Assembly (NCBI GenBank): GCA_945957405.1
Contig: CAMFLL010000015.1
Span: 1-42,290, forward strand
Source of the DNA: an uncultured Mycolicibacterium sp.
GTDB taxonomy: Bacteria > Actinomycetota > Actinomycetes > Mycobacteriales > Mycobacteriaceae
Reading direction: 5' to 3'
DNA length: 42,290 bases
Shown here in pieces: positions 8,409 to 19,558 of this stretch. The stretch's first letter is position 1; every line of letters starts with the position of its first letter. The position numbers and the translations under genes are program-made. The notes under the pieces were generated by a model. The model made no database searches, was not told where the DNA came from, and was given only the letters and a program-made list of their open reading frames with translations.

Positions 8409-9281
8409 ATGACCATCAGTGAGCTGCGGGCGGCGCCCGCGGGACGTGGATTCTTCGGCAGGCGCCGGGCCACCACCGACGACGGACTGATGGGGATGGC
8501 ACTGCTGGCCGGGCCCGCGAACGTGATCATGCAATTGGGGCGGCCGGGAGTCGGCCATGGTGTCGTCGAGAGCCGGGTCGAAAGCGGTCGCATCGACCGG
8601 CATCCGGTCAAGCGCGCCCGCACCACCTTCACCTACCTTGCGGTGGCCACGCGCGGCAGCGACGAGCAGAAGGCGGCCTACCGGCGCGCCGTCAACCGCG
8701 CCCATGCGCAGGTGTACTCCACCGACGACAGCCCGGTGAAATACCACGCGTTCGACAGGGACCTGCAGCTGTGGGTGGCGGCGTGCCTGTACAAGGGCGG
8801 TGTCGACATCCAACGTGTCTTCATCGGGGAAGTGGATGACGCGACGGCCGATCAGCACTACCGCGACAGCATGAGCCTGGGCACCACGTTGCAGGTGCCA
8901 CCCGAGATGTGGCCCACCGATCGCGAGGCCTTCGAGCAGTACTGGAACTCGGCGCTGCAGCAGGTCCACATCGACGACACCGTGCGGGAATTCCTCCATC
9001 CCATCGCCGCCAACCGTCTGCGAGGGGTGCGCCTGCCCCGCCGGATGCAGCGCGCGCATGAGGGTTTGGCGCTGCTGATCACGACAGGCTTTCTGCCGCA
9101 ACGGTTCCGGGATGAGATGCGGTTGCCGTGGGATCCGCAGCGCCAGCAGCGGTTCGACCGGCTGATGTCTGTACTGCGCACCGTCAACAATGTCCTGCCC
9201 GGTCCGGTCCGGGCCTTTCCCTTCAACGTGTTGCTCAAGGATCTCGACTGGCGGATCCGGACCGGGCGCCCATTGGTCTAG
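8409..9281 (+). CDS. MpaB/DUF2236 oxygenase-like protein (Rv0276-like)
   Basis: A 290-residue protein of the DUF2236 group, now often called oxygenase MpaB family after the rubber oxygenase/latex-clearing relatives. Recognisable segments are [30 protein letters not shown] near the N-terminus, [21 protein letters not shown] and [16 protein letters not shown], where conserved histidines of the putative haem site lie. The start ATG at 8409 is preceded by TGAAGGTG as ribosome-binding site; upstream in-frame starts would run back into the divergent promoter. Catalysis is unproven for mycobacterial members. Gene order corresponds to Rv0276 beside Rv0275c. Confidence 0.82.
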   Translation: MTISELRAAPAGRGFFGRRRATTDDGLMGMALLAGPANVIMQLGRPGVGHGVVESRVESGRIDRHPVKRARTTFTYLAVATRGSDEQKAAYRRAVNRAHAQVYSTDDSPVKYHAFDRDLQLWVAACLYKGGVDIQRVFIGEVDDATADQHYRDSMSLGTTLQVPPEMWPTDREAFEQYWNSALQQVHIDDTVREFLHPIAANRLRGVRLPRRMQRAHEGLALLITTGFLPQRFRDEMRLPWDPQRQQRFDRLMSVLRTVNNVLPGPVRAFPFNVLLKDLDWRIRTGRPLV

Positions 9282-9316
9282 CTGCGCCGTCAGCCGCTGG
9301 GCGTAGCGTCGCAACC

Positions 9317-10225
9317 ATGCGGCCTGACGGAAATGAACTGGATACCTGGGATATCACCACCAGCGTCGGCGCGACGGCGTTGTTCGTCGCGGCGGCCCGC
9401 GCACTGGAGGCCCAGAAGCCGGAACCGCTGGCGCTCGACCCCTACGCCGAGGTGTTCTGTCGCGCCGTCGGCGGGCAGTGGGCCGACATCCTGGACGGCA
9501 AGGCGCCCGACAGCAAGCTCATGACCGAGGAATTCGGCAAACACTTCGTCGACTTCCAGGCCGCGCGCACACGCTACTTCGACCGGTTCTTCGCCGCCGC
9601 GGCCGACGCGGGTGTGCGACAGGTGGTGATTCTCGCCGCGGGGCTGGACTCCCGTGCCTATCGACTGGACTGGCCCGCCGGCACCGTCGTCTACGAACTC
9701 GACCAGCCACAGGTCCTCGAGTTCAAGCGGGGCGTCCTGGAGGGCCGCGGTGACGTGCCGAGGGCGCGCCGGGTCGAAGTCGCCGTCGACCTCCGCGATG
9801 ACTGGCCGGGGGCGCTCGCCGCGCACGGATTCGATCCGTCGGCACCTGCGGCATTCATCGCCGAGGGTCTGCTGATCTATTTGCCCGCGACCGCACAGGG
9901 CGCGCTGTTCGCCGGGATCGAGGCGCTGGCGGCGGCGGGTAGCCAGATCGGTATCGAAGAGGGCAGGCCGATGCCCGCGGCGGCGTTCGAAGCACTGAGG
10001 GACAGAGAGCAGGCCGAACAAGGGTTGGACGGGTCGTTCTTCACGTTGGTGTACAACGAGCAGTTCGCACCGGCGGCCGACTACTTCGGTGAGCGCGGCT
10101 GGCGGGCACACCGCACTTCGCTCGCCGACTACCTGCAGCAGGTGGGCCGGCCGCTTCCGGCGGAGGGCTCGCAATCTGACGCCATGGTGAGAGCAAACAC
10201 CCTGGTCAGCGCCGTAAGGGAGTAA
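9317..10225 (+). CDS. SAM-dependent methyltransferase, TIGR00027/LCMT-like (Rv0281-like)
   Basis: A 302-residue class I methyltransferase of the large mycobacterial family (leucine carboxyl methyltransferase-like). Diagnostic segments are [21 protein letters not shown] near the start, [10 protein letters not shown], the SAM-binding motif [29 protein letters not shown], and [11 protein letters not shown]. Substrates are unknown for most of the family. ATG 9317 is the only start that fits the family N-terminus. It lies 35 bases after the MpaB-like gene and just ahead of the ESX-3 promoter, as Rv0281 does before Rv0282. Compared with M. tuberculosis, the vapBC25, PE_PGRS3/4 and PPE3 block between Rv0276 and Rv0281 is absent here. 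Confidence 0.9.
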   Translation: MRPDGNELDTWDITTSVGATALFVAAARALEAQKPEPLALDPYAEVFCRAVGGQWADILDGKAPDSKLMTEEFGKHFVDFQAARTRYFDRFFAAAADAGVRQVVILAAGLDSRAYRLDWPAGTVVYELDQPQVLEFKRGVLEGRGDVPRARRVEVAVDLRDDWPGALAAHGFDPSAPAAFIAEGLLIYLPATAQGALFAGIEALAAAGSQIGIEEGRPMPAAAFEALRDREQAEQGLDGSFFTLVYNEQFAPAADYFGERGWRAHRTSLADYLQQVGRPLPAEGSQSDAMVRANTLVSAVRE

Positions 10226-10265
10226 CCAATACCGCGGTTGCACCGCGACTCGTAAGCCTCGACAC

Positions 10266-10314
10266 TTAGCTTATGCAATGCTAACTTCAGCAAAGTTAGC
10301 TTAGCCAACACTAG
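10266..10314 (+). promoter_or_regulatory. Tandem IdeR-like iron boxes ahead of ESX-3
   Basis: Two 19-base elements resemble the IdeR consensus TTAGGTTAGGCTAACCTAA. Box 1 (10266-10284) is TTAGCTTATGCAATGCTAA with 14/19 matches; box 2 (10296-10314) is TTAGCTTAGCCAACACTAG with 13/19. They are exactly 30 bases apart. Between and across them lies the perfect inverted repeat GCTAACTT-N5-AAGTTAGC (10280-10300). TAACTT (10282) and TAGCTT (10297) each fit a mycobacterial -10, so bound IdeR-Fe would block RNA polymerase. ESX-3 is known to be IdeR-repressed in M. tuberculosis and M. smegmatis. No Zur-type site was recognised. Confidence 0.72.
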
Positions 10315-10372
10315 GTCTAGGAGTCGTGCGCTGACAAGCACAGCTGGAATCACCGCGCGCGTCGACGCAGAT

Positions 10373-12163
10373 GTGATCACTCGCTTCGCGACCTGCTGTA
10401 AGGCGCTGGGCCTGTCGGTGTACGACCGGCAACGGCCCGCGGATCTCACCGCGGCGCGTTCGGGATTTGCTGCGCTCACTCGGATCGCGCATGACCAGTG
10501 CGATGCCTGGACCGGGTTGGCCGCCGCGGGCGAGGTGACACCGCAGGTCCTGCAGTCGATCGCGGCCACCGTCGACACTGCGGGAGTGCTGCAGCGCCGC
10601 ACCGAACTCGCTCCAGGTGCCTTGGGCTTCTCCTACGACACGGGCCTCTATCTGCAATTCCGTGCCACCGGTCCCGACGATTTCCGGCTGGCACATGCCG
10701 CGTCGCTGGCCGAGGCCCGCCGGTTGGCCGACGCCGATGCCGTCGTTGCCGACGTGCTGGATCGCAGGCCCGCGTGGCGGGATGCCCGCTGGGTGGCCAC
10801 CGCCATCCGGTATCGCGCCCGGCGCTGGGCCGACGTCGTGAAACTGCTGACCCCGGTGGTCAACGACGCGAGTCTGGACCAGACCTTCGCGCACGCCGCC
10901 AGGATCGCTCTCGGCACTGCGTTGGCCCGGCTGGGCATGTTCGCCCCGGCACTGTCCTACCTCGAAGATCCGGCCGGCCCCGTGGCTGTCGCCGCCGTCG
11001 ACGGCGCCTTCGCCAAGGCGCTCGCGCTGCGGGCGCACGGTGACGAGGAGACGGCCGCCGAGGTCCTGCAGGATCTGTACGCCGCGAACCCCGAGATCAG
11101 CGACATCGAGGAGGCGCTGTCGGACCCGACGTACGGCATCGTCACCACGTCGGCGGCCCGGATCGACGCCAGAACCGACCCGTGGGATCACGAGACCGAG
11201 CCCAGCGACGCCGACTTCGTCGACCCCGGAGCACACGAACGCAAGGCCGTGCTCCTGACCGAGGCCGAGCAACAGCTCGGCGAGTTCATCGGGCTCGAGG
11301 AGGTCAAGGACCAGGTCGCGCGACTGAAGAGCTCGGTCGCCATGGCGCTGTTGCGGCAGGAGCGTGGACTCGCGGTCGCGCAGCGTTCGCACCACCTGGT
11401 GTTCGCCGGTCCGCCCGGGACCGGCAAGACCACCATCGCCCGCGTCGTCGCGAAGATCTACTGCGGCCTTGGGCTGCTGAAGAAGGAGAACGTCCGCGAG
11501 GTGCACCGCGCCGATCTGATCGGCCAGCACATCGGCGAGACGGAGGCCAAGACCAATGCCATCATCGACAGTGCCCTCGACGGCGTGCTGTTCCTCGACG
11601 AGGCCTATGCCCTGGTGGCCACGGGCGCCAAGAACGACTTCGGCCTGGTGGCCATCGACACCCTGCTGGCCCGCATGGAGAACGACCGCGACCGGTTGGT
11701 GGTCATCATCGCCGGCTACCGCGCCGACCTCGACAGGTTCCTGGACACCAACGAGGGTCTGCGATCCCGCTTCACCCGCAGCATCGAATTCCCGTCCTAC
11801 TCGCCGGCGGAACTGGTCGAGATCGCCACTGCGATGGCGCGACAACGTGACAGCGTATTCGAGCGGCAGGCACTCGAAGATCTGCAACGCCTGTTCACCC
11901 ACCTGGCGGCGGCCAGCACACCCGATGCCAACGGCATCGATCGGCGCAGCCTCGACATCGCGGGCAACGGACGGTTCGTCCGCAACGTGGTGGAGCGCTC
12001 AGAGGAGGAACGCGAGTTCCGCCTCGACCACTCCGAGCAGTCGACAGGCGCAGGCGCACAGGCGTTCACCGACGAGGAGCTGATGACGATCACAGCCGGC
12101 GACGTGGGGAACTCGGTGACGCCACTGCTGCGTGGCCTCGGGTTGACGGTGGCCGGCGCATGA
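10373..12163 (+). CDS. eccA3: ESX-3 cytosolic AAA+ ATPase EccA3
   Basis: A CbxX/CfqX-type AAA+ ATPase of 596 residues from GTG 10373. The N-terminal half is a TPR-like helical domain (about 1-250). The C-terminal half holds Walker A GPPGTGKT (346-353), Walker B VLFLDEA with Asp409/Glu410, and sensor/arginine-finger region GLRSRFTR. EccA proteins are cytosolic and act on Esx and PE/PPE substrates, probably releasing chaperones such as EspG. It is the first gene of ESX-3, behind two IdeR-like boxes, and overlaps eccB3 as ATGA. In-frame codons just upstream encode VDAD, which matches my memory of the M. tuberculosis EccA3 N-terminal region (631 residues). No ATG/GTG/TTG lies further upstream in frame; CTG 10331 is the only near-start. 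Confidence 0.95.
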   Translation: MITRFATCCKALGLSVYDRQRPADLTAARSGFAALTRIAHDQCDAWTGLAAAGEVTPQVLQSIAATVDTAGVLQRRTELAPGALGFSYDTGLYLQFRATGPDDFRLAHAASLAEARRLADADAVVADVLDRRPAWRDARWVATAIRYRARRWADVVKLLTPVVNDASLDQTFAHAARIALGTALARLGMFAPALSYLEDPAGPVAVAAVDGAFAKALALRAHGDEETAAEVLQDLYAANPEISDIEEALSDPTYGIVTTSAARIDARTDPWDHETEPSDADFVDPGAHERKAVLLTEAEQQLGEFIGLEEVKDQVARLKSSVAMALLRQERGLAVAQRSHHLVFAGPPGTGKTTIARVVAKIYCGLGLLKKENVREVHRADLIGQHIGETEAKTNAIIDSALDGVLFLDEAYALVATGAKNDFGLVAIDTLLARMENDRDRLVVIIAGYRADLDRFLDTNEGLRSRFTRSIEFPSYSPAELVEIATAMARQRDSVFERQALEDLQRLFTHLAAASTPDANGIDRRSLDIAGNGRFVRNVVERSEEEREFRLDHSEQSTGAGAQAFTDEELMTITAGDVGNSVTPLLRGLGLTVAGA

Positions 12164-13698
12164 GCGGCGGGCGGGACAACCACGATGACGGTGACCGGCG
12201 TTCTTTCACCTCACGTACACCTGAGGCCACCAATCCCGAACGCGTCACCTACCGTCGCGGTTTCGTCACCCGGCACCAGGTGACCGGCTGGCGATTCGTC
12301 ATGCGCCGCATCGCATCCGGTGTGGCGCTGCACGACACGCGGATGCTCGTCGATCCGCTGCGCACGCAGTCGCGTGCCGTGCTGATGGGTGTTCTGCTGC
12401 TCATCACCGGTGTCATCGGCTGCTTCGTGTTCTCTCTCATCCGGCCGGGCGGCGCCATCGGTAACAACACGGTGTTGGCCGACCGGGACACCTCGGCGCT
12501 CTACGTCCGCGTCGACGAGGCACTGCACCCCGTGCTGAACCTCACTTCGGCGCGACTGATAGCCGGCCAGGATGTCAATCCGACGGTGGTGAGAAGCACT
12601 GCGCTGGATGGTATTCCGCGCGGTGTGCTGGTCGGGATACCCGGCGCTCCCGAACGCATGGTGCAGACTCCGGGTCGTGACGCCAACTGGACGGTGTGTG
12701 ACAGCAGCGCTGCGGTCGGTCCGGGTCTGACGGTCATCGCGGGAGTACCGGAGCAAGGTGGTGAACGCGCCGCCGCGCTGCCCGGCAATCAGGCCGTGCT
12801 GGTGGCCGCGCCGGGCGACGCCGGTGCGACGTGGTTGCTGTGGGATGGCCGCCGCAGCCCCATCGACCTGGCTGATCGCGCCGTCACCGCGGCACTGGGG
12901 CTCGGCGCGAACATCCCGGCGGCACAGCCCATTTCGGCGGGGCTGTTCAACGCCATCCCCGAGGGCGTCTCGCTGCGCGCACCTGCCATCCCGGCCGCCG
13001 GCACACCGCCGCAGGTCGCACTGTCGGTCCCGGTACCCGTCGGGGCAGTTGTCGTCGCCTACGGCGCCGAGGGCACCATGCTCTACTACGCGGTGTTGGC
13101 CGATGGATTGCAGTCGATCTCACCGGTGCTCGCGGCCCTGCTGCGCAACACCAATTCCTATGGGCTGGAACAGCCGCCGCGGCTCGGCGCCGACGAGGTG
13201 GCACGTACCCCGGTATCCGACATCCTGGACACGACGGCGTTCCCGGATCAGCGTGTCTCGCTGGTCGACGCCTCGGCATCGCCGGTGACCTGCGTGCACT
13301 GGTCCAAGGGCGCCGACGCCAGCACCAGCTCGCTGGCCCTGCTGTCCGGGGCCGCCCTGCCCGTTGCCGAGAACACCGGCAGCGTGGAACTCGTCGGTGC
13401 CGGCCCCGGTGCCGCGACGCGCGTCGTGCTGCCCACCGGCACGGGCTTCTTCGTGCAGACCGTCGGGCAGGAGGCGCAGTCGCCCACCGCGGGATCGCTG
13501 TTCTGGGTCGCCGACACCGGTGTGCGCTACGGCCTCGAGGCGCCGAATCAGGATGAAATGGCCAAAACCATTGCAGCGCTCGGCTTGAAAGCGCCCGCGA
13601 CGCCCATTCCGTGGTCGGTGCTCGCGCTGTTCGCCGCGGGTCCCGCGTTGTCGCAGGCCGATGCCCGCAACGCGTACTCCGGGACGGAGAACCGATGA
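12160..13698 (+). CDS. eccB3: ESX-3 membrane complex ATPase subunit EccB3
   Basis: A 512-residue EccB. The N-terminal cytoplasmic segment contains [15 protein letters not shown] (37-51), followed by one transmembrane helix at about 73-94 ([20 protein letters not shown]) and a long periplasmic domain of repeated beta-alpha modules. Cysteines in WTVCDSS and PVTCVHW probably form the conserved disulfide. EccB, EccC, EccD and EccE make up the inner-membrane secretion complex. Start ATG overlaps the eccA3 stop (ATGA) and its stop overlaps eccC3 (ATGA), so it is translationally coupled on both sides. Nothing is missing compared with the family. Confidence 0.96.
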   Translation: MSGGRDNHDDGDRRSFTSRTPEATNPERVTYRRGFVTRHQVTGWRFVMRRIASGVALHDTRMLVDPLRTQSRAVLMGVLLLITGVIGCFVFSLIRPGGAIGNNTVLADRDTSALYVRVDEALHPVLNLTSARLIAGQDVNPTVVRSTALDGIPRGVLVGIPGAPERMVQTPGRDANWTVCDSSAAVGPGLTVIAGVPEQGGERAAALPGNQAVLVAAPGDAGATWLLWDGRRSPIDLADRAVTAALGLGANIPAAQPISAGLFNAIPEGVSLRAPAIPAAGTPPQVALSVPVPVGAVVVAYGAEGTMLYYAVLADGLQSISPVLAALLRNTNSYGLEQPPRLGADEVARTPVSDILDTTAFPDQRVSLVDASASPVTCVHWSKGADASTSSLALLSGAALPVAENTGSVELVGAGPGAATRVVLPTGTGFFVQTVGQEAQSPTAGSLFWVADTGVRYGLEAPNQDEMAKTIAALGLKAPATPIPWSVLALFAAGPALSQADARNAYSGTENR

Positions 13699-16600
13699 GC
13701 AGGTTGATCTTCGAGGCACGGAAACGGCTACCCCGTCCGGAGGCGCGCAAGGGCACCATCACCATCGAGGCGCCACCGGAACTGCCGCGGGTGATTCCGC
13801 CGTCACTGCTGCGGCGCGCACTGCCCTATCTGATCGGCATCCTGATCGTCGGGATGATCGTCGCGTTGTTCGCGACGGGGATGAAGATCATCTCGCCGCA
13901 GATGCTGTTCTTCCCATTCGTGCTGCTGCTGGCTGCCACCGCGCTGTACCGCGGCAATGACAACAAGATGCGTACCGAAGAAGTGGATGCCGAGCGGGCC
14001 GACTATCTGCGCTACCTGTCGGTGATCCGCGACAACATCAGGGCCCAGGCCGCCGATCAGCGTGCGGCGCTGGAGTGGTCGCATCCCGCACCCGGCGGGC
14101 TCGCCCCTGTCGCGGGTTCGCGACGGCAGTGGGAACGCGACCCGCACGACCCGGACTTCCTGACGGTGCGCACCGGCTTGCACGACGTGGCGCTGGACAC
14201 CGCGTTGCGGGTCAAGGACACGGCCGCCGAGATCGATCTGGAACCGGTGTCGCACAGCGCACTTCGCAGCCTGCTCGCCACGCAGCGCACGCTCCGGTCG
14301 GCCCCGACGGGTGTCGACCTGGCCAAGGTGTCACGCCTGACGGTGCTCGGTGACACCGAGGATGTGCACGCCGCCGTGCGCGCGTGGATCGCGCAGGCCG
14401 TCACGTGGCACGACCCGAGTGTCCTCGGTGTCGCGCTGGCCAGCCCACACCTCGAGACGCACAACTGGTCGTGGCTGAAATGGCTTCCCCACGTCGATGT
14501 TCCGGGAGAGGTCGACGGTGTCGGCCCGGCCCGGTATCTGACGGCCAACACCGACGAACTGATCGCCCGGATCGGCCCGGTGCTGGCCGACCGTCCGCTG
14601 TTCGACGGCACCGCCGCGAGCACGCACGGGCTGCGGCACCTGGTGATCGTCGTCGACGACCCCGGCTACGACCTGTCGACCTCGGTGCTGTCGGCGGGAC
14701 TGGCCGGTGTCACTGTCGTCCACATCTCCGACACCCCACCGCACCGTGAGCAATACCCCGATCCGGAGCGTCCGGTGGTGCGAGTCGGCGACGGCCGACT
14801 GGAGCGCTGGGGTAGCGGTGGCTGGCAGCCCTACGTCGACCAGGCCGATTCGTTGTCCGCGGACGAGGCCAACCACCTGGCCAGGCAGCTGTCGCGATGG
14901 GATTCGAACCCGACGCACGCCGGCCTTCGGTCGGCGGCCACCAGCGGCGCGACATTCACGACGCTGCTCGGCATTCCGGACGCGTCGCAGTTGGATGTTC
15001 CCGCGTTGTGGGCGCCGCGCACACGCGACGAGGAACTGCGGGTCCCGATCGGTGTGACTTCCACCGGCGCGCCGCTGATCTTCGACCTCAAGGACGAGGC
15101 CGAGGGCGGCATGGGCCCACACGGCCTGATGATCGGTATGACCGGCTCCGGCAAGTCGCAGACGTTGATGTCGATCCTGTTGTCGCTGTTGACCACTCAC
15201 TCAGCCGAGCGCCTGATCGTCATCTACGCGGACTTCAAGGGCGAGGCGGGCGCCGACATCTTCCGCAACTTTCCGCAGGTGGTCGCGGTGATCTCCAACA
15301 TGGCCGAGAAGAAGGCGCTGGCCGACCGGTTCGCGGACACACTGCGCGGTGAGGTCGCCAGGCGCGAGACGCTGCTCCGCGACGCGGGCCGTCGCATCCA
15401 GGGCAGCGCATTCAACTCGGTCACCGAGTACGAGGCAGCCATTGCCGCCGGTCATGATCTGGCCCCGCTGCCGACGTTGTTCGTGGTGGCCGACGAGTTC
15501 ACCCTGATGCTCGCCGAGCATCCCGAGTACGCCGAACTGTTCGATTACGTTGCGCGTAAGGGCCGCTCGTTCCGCATCCACATCCTGTTCGCTTCGCAGA
15601 CTCTCGACGTCGGCAGGATCAAGGACATCGACAAGAACACCTCGTATCGCATCGGACTGAAGGTCGCCAGCCCGTCGGTGTCCCGTCAGATCATCGGTGT
15701 CGAGGACGCGTACCACATCGAGGCGGGTAAGGAGCACAAGGGCGTCGGCTTCCTGGTGCCCGCGCCCGGGGCCGATCCGGTGCGGTTCCGCTCCACCTAC
15801 GTCGACGGTATCTACGATCCGCCGCGGCGCGCACATTCGTTCGTGGTACCCGCCGATCCGAAACCGCGGCTGTTCACGGCGGCCCAGGTCGAGGCCGATC
15901 AGGACATCATCATGGCGGCCGATCCCGATGACACCCCGGTCGGACCGCCACGCAAACTCATCGCCACCATCGGTGACCAATTGGCCACCTACGGTCCGCG
16001 CGCCCCGCAGTTGTGGTTGCCGCCGTTGGAGGACAGTCTGCCGCTACCCGCGGTGCTGGCCGAAGCCGGCGTGCCGGAACGACACTGGCGCTGGCCGCTC
16101 GGTGAGATCGACCGCCCGTTCGAGATGCGGCGTGATCCTTTGGTTTTCGACGCCAAGTCGGCGGGCGCGAACCTGGTCATCCACGGCGGGCCGAAGTCGG
16201 GCAAGTCGACCGCACTGCAGACTTTCATCTTGTCGGCCGCCACACTGCACTCTCCACGGGACGTGACGTTCTACTGCCTGGACTACGGCGGCGGGCAGTT
16301 GCGCGCGCTCGAAGGCCTGGCGCACGTCGGCAGCGTCGCCTCACCACTGGAGCCCGAGCGGATCCGTCGCACATTCGGTGAGCTGGAGCAGCTGCTGCTG
16401 GCCCGTCGAACGGGCGGTGACCGGTCCGAGGACGGCTATGGTGAAGTGTTCCTCGTCATCGACAACCTGTATGCGTTCGGCCGGGACAACACCGATCAGT
16501 TCAACACGCGAAACCCGCTGCTGAACAAGGTGACCGAGTTGGCCAACAACGGGCTGGCCTACGGCATCCACGTCGTCATCACCACCCCGAACTGGCTCGA

Positions 16601-17648
16601 GGTGCCACTGGCCATGCGGGACGGCCTTGGCCTGCGCCTCGAGCTACGGCTGCCCGATGCCCGTGACAGTAATGTCAGGGTGGTCGGCGCCGTCACCCGG
16701 CCCGCCGAGAGGGTGCCTGTCGACCAGCCGGGCCGCGGGTTGACCATGGCCGCCGAACACTTCCTCTTCGCCGCACCGCAATTCGACCAGATCGCCGTCC
16801 TCAACGCGAGGTACCCCGAGGTGCAGGCACCGCGGGTGCGGTTGCTGCCGACCGAACTGGCGCCGGCCGACGTGGCGCCGCTCTACCGCGGATCGGAGCG
16901 GGTGGTGATCGGACAGCGCGAAGAGGATCTGGCCGCGGTGACGGTGGCCTTCGCCCATCAGCCGCTGCTGATGGTGTTCGGCGACACCAGATCGGGTAAG
17001 ACCACGTTGCTGCGCCACATCATCCGCACCGTGCGGGAGAATTCGACACCCGATCAGGTGGCGTTCACGGTGCTCGATCGGCGGCTGCACCTGGTCGAGG
17101 AGCCGTTGTTCCCCGACAACGAGTACACCGCGAACATCGACCGCATCGTCCCCGCGATGCTGGGGTTGGGCAACCTCATCGAGAAGCGTCGGCCGCCGGC
17201 CGGGTTGGCGCCGGCCGAATTGGCGACCTGGTCCTACCGGTCGCTGCCGGGATCGCACACCCATTACCTGATCATCGACGACGTGGACCAGATCCCGGAC
17301 ACCCCGACCATGACGGGACCGTTCGCCGGTCAGCGACCGTGGAGCCCGCTGATCGGATTGCTCTCGCAGGCCACCGATCTGGGTCTGCGGGTGATCGTCA
17401 CCGCGCGTGCGACCGGATCGGGCCATTCGCTGATGACAAATGTGCTGCTGCGCCGGATGAACGACCTGCAGGCCACCACACTGATGTTGTCCGGTAATCC
17501 CCAGGACGGCGGCAAGATCCGCGGGCACCGCTTCACCAGGTTGCCCGCCGGTCGCGGCGTCCTGCTCGACGACACCGACACCGCGGCGCACATCCAACTC
17601 GTGAACCCGCTCGTCGGCTCGCACATCGGAGGAAGGAATCACCCATGA
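13695..17648 (+). CDS. eccC3: ESX-3 FtsK/SpoIIIE-type motor ATPase EccC3
   Basis: A 1317-residue uninterrupted EccC, close to the 1330 of M. tuberculosis. Two N-terminal transmembrane helices (about 38-59 and 66-83) are followed by a DUF domain and three FtsK-like ATPase domains. Walker A motifs are GMTGSGKS (about 481-488), GGPKSGKS (about 832-839) and GDTRSGKT (about 1096-1103). Walker B-like segments are [17 protein letters not shown] and HYLIIDDVD; the second ends in Asp-Asn rather than Asp-Glu, common in degenerate EccC domains. It drives recognition and transport of substrates through C-terminal YxxxD/E signals. ATG 13695 overlaps the eccB3 stop; its own stop overlaps PE5. Confidence 0.97.
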   Translation: MSRLIFEARKRLPRPEARKGTITIEAPPELPRVIPPSLLRRALPYLIGILIVGMIVALFATGMKIISPQMLFFPFVLLLAATALYRGNDNKMRTEEVDAERADYLRYLSVIRDNIRAQAADQRAALEWSHPAPGGLAPVAGSRRQWERDPHDPDFLTVRTGLHDVALDTALRVKDTAAEIDLEPVSHSALRSLLATQRTLRSAPTGVDLAKVSRLTVLGDTEDVHAAVRAWIAQAVTWHDPSVLGVALASPHLETHNWSWLKWLPHVDVPGEVDGVGPARYLTANTDELIARIGPVLADRPLFDGTAASTHGLRHLVIVVDDPGYDLSTSVLSAGLAGVTVVHISDTPPHREQYPDPERPVVRVGDGRLERWGSGGWQPYVDQADSLSADEANHLARQLSRWDSNPTHAGLRSAATSGATFTTLLGIPDASQLDVPALWAPRTRDEELRVPIGVTSTGAPLIFDLKDEAEGGMGPHGLMIGMTGSGKSQTLMSILLSLLTTHSAERLIVIYADFKGEAGADIFRNFPQVVAVISNMAEKKALADRFADTLRGEVARRETLLRDAGRRIQGSAFNSVTEYEAAIAAGHDLAPLPTLFVVADEFTLMLAEHPEYAELFDYVARKGRSFRIHILFASQTLDVGRIKDIDKNTSYRIGLKVASPSVSRQIIGVEDAYHIEAGKEHKGVGFLVPAPGADPVRFRSTYVDGIYDPPRRAHSFVVPADPKPRLFTAAQVEADQDIIMAADPDDTPVGPPRKLIATIGDQLATYGPRAPQLWLPPLEDSLPLPAVLAEAGVPERHWRWPLGEIDRPFEMRRDPLVFDAKSAGANLVIHGGPKSGKSTALQTFILSAATLHSPRDVTFYCLDYGGGQLRALEGLAHVGSVASPLEPERIRRTFGELEQLLLARRTGGDRSEDGYGEVFLVIDNLYAFGRDNTDQFNTRNPLLNKVTELANNGLAYGIHVVITTPNWLEVPLAMRDGLGLRLELRLPDARDSNVRVVGAVTRPAERVPVDQPGRGLTMAAEHFLFAAPQFDQIAVLNARYPEVQAPRVRLLPTELAPADVAPLYRGSERVVIGQREEDLAAVTVAFAHQPLLMVFGDTRSGKTTLLRHIIRTVRENSTPDQVAFTVLDRRLHLVEEPLFPDNEYTANIDRIVPAMLGLGNLIEKRRPPAGLAPAELATWSYRSLPGSHTHYLIIDDVDQIPDTPTMTGPFAGQRPWSPLIGLLSQATDLGLRVIVTARATGSGHSLMTNVLLRRMNDLQATTLMLSGNPQDGGKIRGHRFTRLPAGRGVLLDDTDTAAHIQLVNPLVGSHIGGRNHP

Positions 17649-17959
17649 CCCTTCGCGTCGTCCCCGAAGGACTGGCTGCCACCAGCGCCGCCGTCGAGGC
17701 GCTCACCGCGCGCCTGGCAGCCGCCCATGCGGCTGCCGCCCCGCTGATCACCGCTGTGGCACCGCCGGCGGCAGACCCGGTGTCACTACAGACCGGCCTG
17801 GGGTTCAGCGCGCAGGGCGCCGAGCACACCGTCGTGGCCGCGCAGGGTGTGCAGGAGATGGGACGCTCCGGCATCGGTGTCGGAGAATCCAGCACCAGCT
17901 ATGCCACCGGTGACGCGCAGGCCGCGTCCTCGTATCTGATCGCCCGCGGCCTTCGATGA
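17645..17959 (+). CDS. PE5: PE family protein PE5
   Basis: A 104-residue PE protein with only the PE helical hairpin. The namesake Pro7-Glu8 is in VVPEGL, and the C-terminal YxxxD secretion signal is Tyr86 to Asp90 (SYATGD). It forms a heterodimer with the PPE encoded next to it and is exported by ESX-3. GGAAGGA precedes the start, which overlaps the eccC3 stop as ATGA; the stop overlaps PPE4 as ATGA. The name follows its fixed position between eccC3 and PPE4 in ESX-3 loci. Confidence 0.93.
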   Translation: MTLRVVPEGLAATSAAVEALTARLAAAHAAAAPLITAVAPPAADPVSLQTGLGFSAQGAEHTVVAAQGVQEMGRSGIGVGESSTSYATGDAQAASSYLIARGLR

Positions 17960-19521
17960 CCGCACCCGTCTGGTTCGCCGCACCCCCCGAGGTCCATTCG
18001 GCGCTGCTGTCCAGCGGCCCCGGCCCCGGGGCGTTGCTGGCGGCGGCGGGCGCCTGGACCAACCTCAGTACCGAATATGCCTCGGCGGCTGCCGAATTGA
18101 CTACGCTGCTGGGGCAGGTGCAAACCGGCTCGTGGGAAGGGCCCAGCGCAGAGCAGTACGTCACAGCACACGTGCCCTACCTGACCTGGCTGACGCAGGC
18201 CGGTGTGAACAGTGCCGTCATGGCCGCCCAGCACGAAACTGCCGCCGCGTCCTACACCGCCGCCCTGGCCGCCATGCCGACGCTGGCCGAGCTGGCAGCC
18301 AATCACGCCATCCACGCCGGGCTGGTGTCGACCAACTTCTTCGGTATCAACACCATTCCCATTGCGCTCAACGAGGCCGACTACGCGCGGATGTGGATCC
18401 AGGCGGCCACCACGATGTCCACCTACCAGGCGATCAACACCACCGCACTGGCGACCGCACCCCGCACCACCGCGGCGCCGTTCGTGTTGATCCCCGGGGT
18501 CGGCGAAGCCGGCACGGCGGCGGCCGGTCTGACGGGGGCCGCGGCGCAGGCCCAGGCCGCCGAATCCGGTTCGGCGCTGGATATTTCGAGCATCATCAGC
18601 GATCTGATCAAGTACTACCAGGATTTCATCAACCAGCTGTTCCAGCCGATCATCGACTTCCTCCAGGATCCGGTCGGCAACACCATCCAGCTGATCACCG
18701 ACTTTCTGACCAACCCCGCGCAGGCCCTGGTCACGTGGGGGCCGTTTCTGTTCGCCGTTGCCTATCAGGCGGTTTCGTGGGTCGGGGCGTCACTGACCTA
18801 TCCGCAGCTGCTGATCCAGCCGTTGTTGGCGATCACCCTCGGCATCGTCCTCGGCGTCGCCCAGCAGTTCCTCAACCAACCCCCGGCCCCGCTGGACGCC
18901 GAGGGCGATCCGGCGCCCGCTCCCGCGCCCGCCCCGGCGCGCGCGGATTCACAGCCATACACCGTGGCGTCGGTCCTACCGCCCAGTGGTGCCCCGAGTG
19001 TGCCTGCCTCGGCGTCCGGCGGCGCCTCGGCCGGTTCGGCGGCCCCCGCCGCGCCCGCCCCCGTGGCGTCCTCGGTGCCGTACGCGGTGGCCGGGCTGGA
19101 TCCCGACGACGGCGTGGGCCCCACGTTGACAGAGGGTTCCGGCAGCAAGGCGTCCGCGCCGGCATCGGATATCGCGGCGGCCGCGTCGGCGGCGGCGTTG
19201 GCAGCCACCAGGGAGCGCCGTAAGGCCAGGCGGCGTCAGGGCGCCGACGTCAGGGAGCGCGCCTACCGCGACGAGTTCATGACACTCGACGATGACCCCG
19301 GTGCGCCGCCACAGGAACCGCAGCCGTCCACGACGGCGTCACATCAGGGCGCGGGGCGGATCGGCGCGGCAGGCGGTTTCACCGGTACCGACGCCGCGCA
19401 GCAGAGCGCCGGGGCCACCGGACTCACGTCGTTGGAAGGCGATTCGTTCGGTAACGGGCCTCAGGTGCCGATGTTGCCCACCACCTGGGGGGAGGGGGAA
19501 CCGCCTGACCGTGATCAGTGA
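17956..19521 (+). CDS. PPE4: PPE family protein PPE4
   Basis: A 521-residue PPE protein. Pro10-Pro11-Glu12 begin the 180-residue PPE domain, and the WxG motif is at Trp60 (SWEG). A hydrophobic middle (about 205-310) follows, then a Pro/Ala/Ser-rich linker and a basic segment [31 protein letters not shown] near 418-450, a C-terminal feature shared by many PPE proteins. It pairs with PE5, is chaperoned by EspG3 and is exported by ESX-3; in M. tuberculosis PPE4/PE5 is linked to iron acquisition. It is the last gene before the only clear gap in the cluster, 56 bases ahead of esxG. Confidence 0.94.
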   Translation: MTAPVWFAAPPEVHSALLSSGPGPGALLAAAGAWTNLSTEYASAAAELTTLLGQVQTGSWEGPSAEQYVTAHVPYLTWLTQAGVNSAVMAAQHETAAASYTAALAAMPTLAELAANHAIHAGLVSTNFFGINTIPIALNEADYARMWIQAATTMSTYQAINTTALATAPRTTAAPFVLIPGVGEAGTAAAGLTGAAAQAQAAESGSALDISSIISDLIKYYQDFINQLFQPIIDFLQDPVGNTIQLITDFLTNPAQALVTWGPFLFAVAYQAVSWVGASLTYPQLLIQPLLAITLGIVLGVAQQFLNQPPAPLDAEGDPAPAPAPAPARADSQPYTVASVLPPSGAPSVPASASGGASAGSAAPAAPAPVASSVPYAVAGLDPDDGVGPTLTEGSGSKASAPASDIAAAASAAALAATRERRKARRRQGADVRERAYRDEFMTLDDDPGAPPQEPQPSTTASHQGAGRIGAAGGFTGTDAAQQSAGATGLTSLEGDSFGNGPQVPMLPTTWGEGEPPDRDQ

Positions 19522-19533
19522 TCCGACTGACCC

Positions 19534-19558
19534 GTTGTACAGACAGTGTTGTACAGAC
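19534..19558 (+). repeat. 11-bp direct repeat upstream of esxG
   Basis: GTTGTACAGAC occurs twice (19534-19544 and 19548-19558), 14 bases apart and each containing the palindrome TGTACA. It fills the 56-base gap between PPE4 and esxG, the largest in the ESX-3 cluster. In M. smegmatis a second, iron-independent promoter is reported upstream of esxG. This repeat may belong to an equivalent internal promoter or bind a regulator, but no convincing -10 was assigned. Confidence 0.5.

Noticed and set aside
10280..10300. The GCTAACTT/AAGTTAGC hairpin as a terminator of the methyltransferase gene
   Set aside because: No T-run follows and the arms coincide with IdeR half-sites, so a regulatory role fits better.
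10226..10372. A Zur box ahead of ESX-3, as in M. tuberculosis
   Set aside because: No sequence resembling the mycobacterial Zur site could be found; only IdeR-like elements are visible.
10301..11902. A 533-codon open frame on the minus strand opposite eccA3
   Set aside because: It is antisense to a clearly conserved AAA+ ATPase; its peptide is low in hydrophobic patterning and rich in Gly/Asp/Arg, as expected of high-GC shadow frames.
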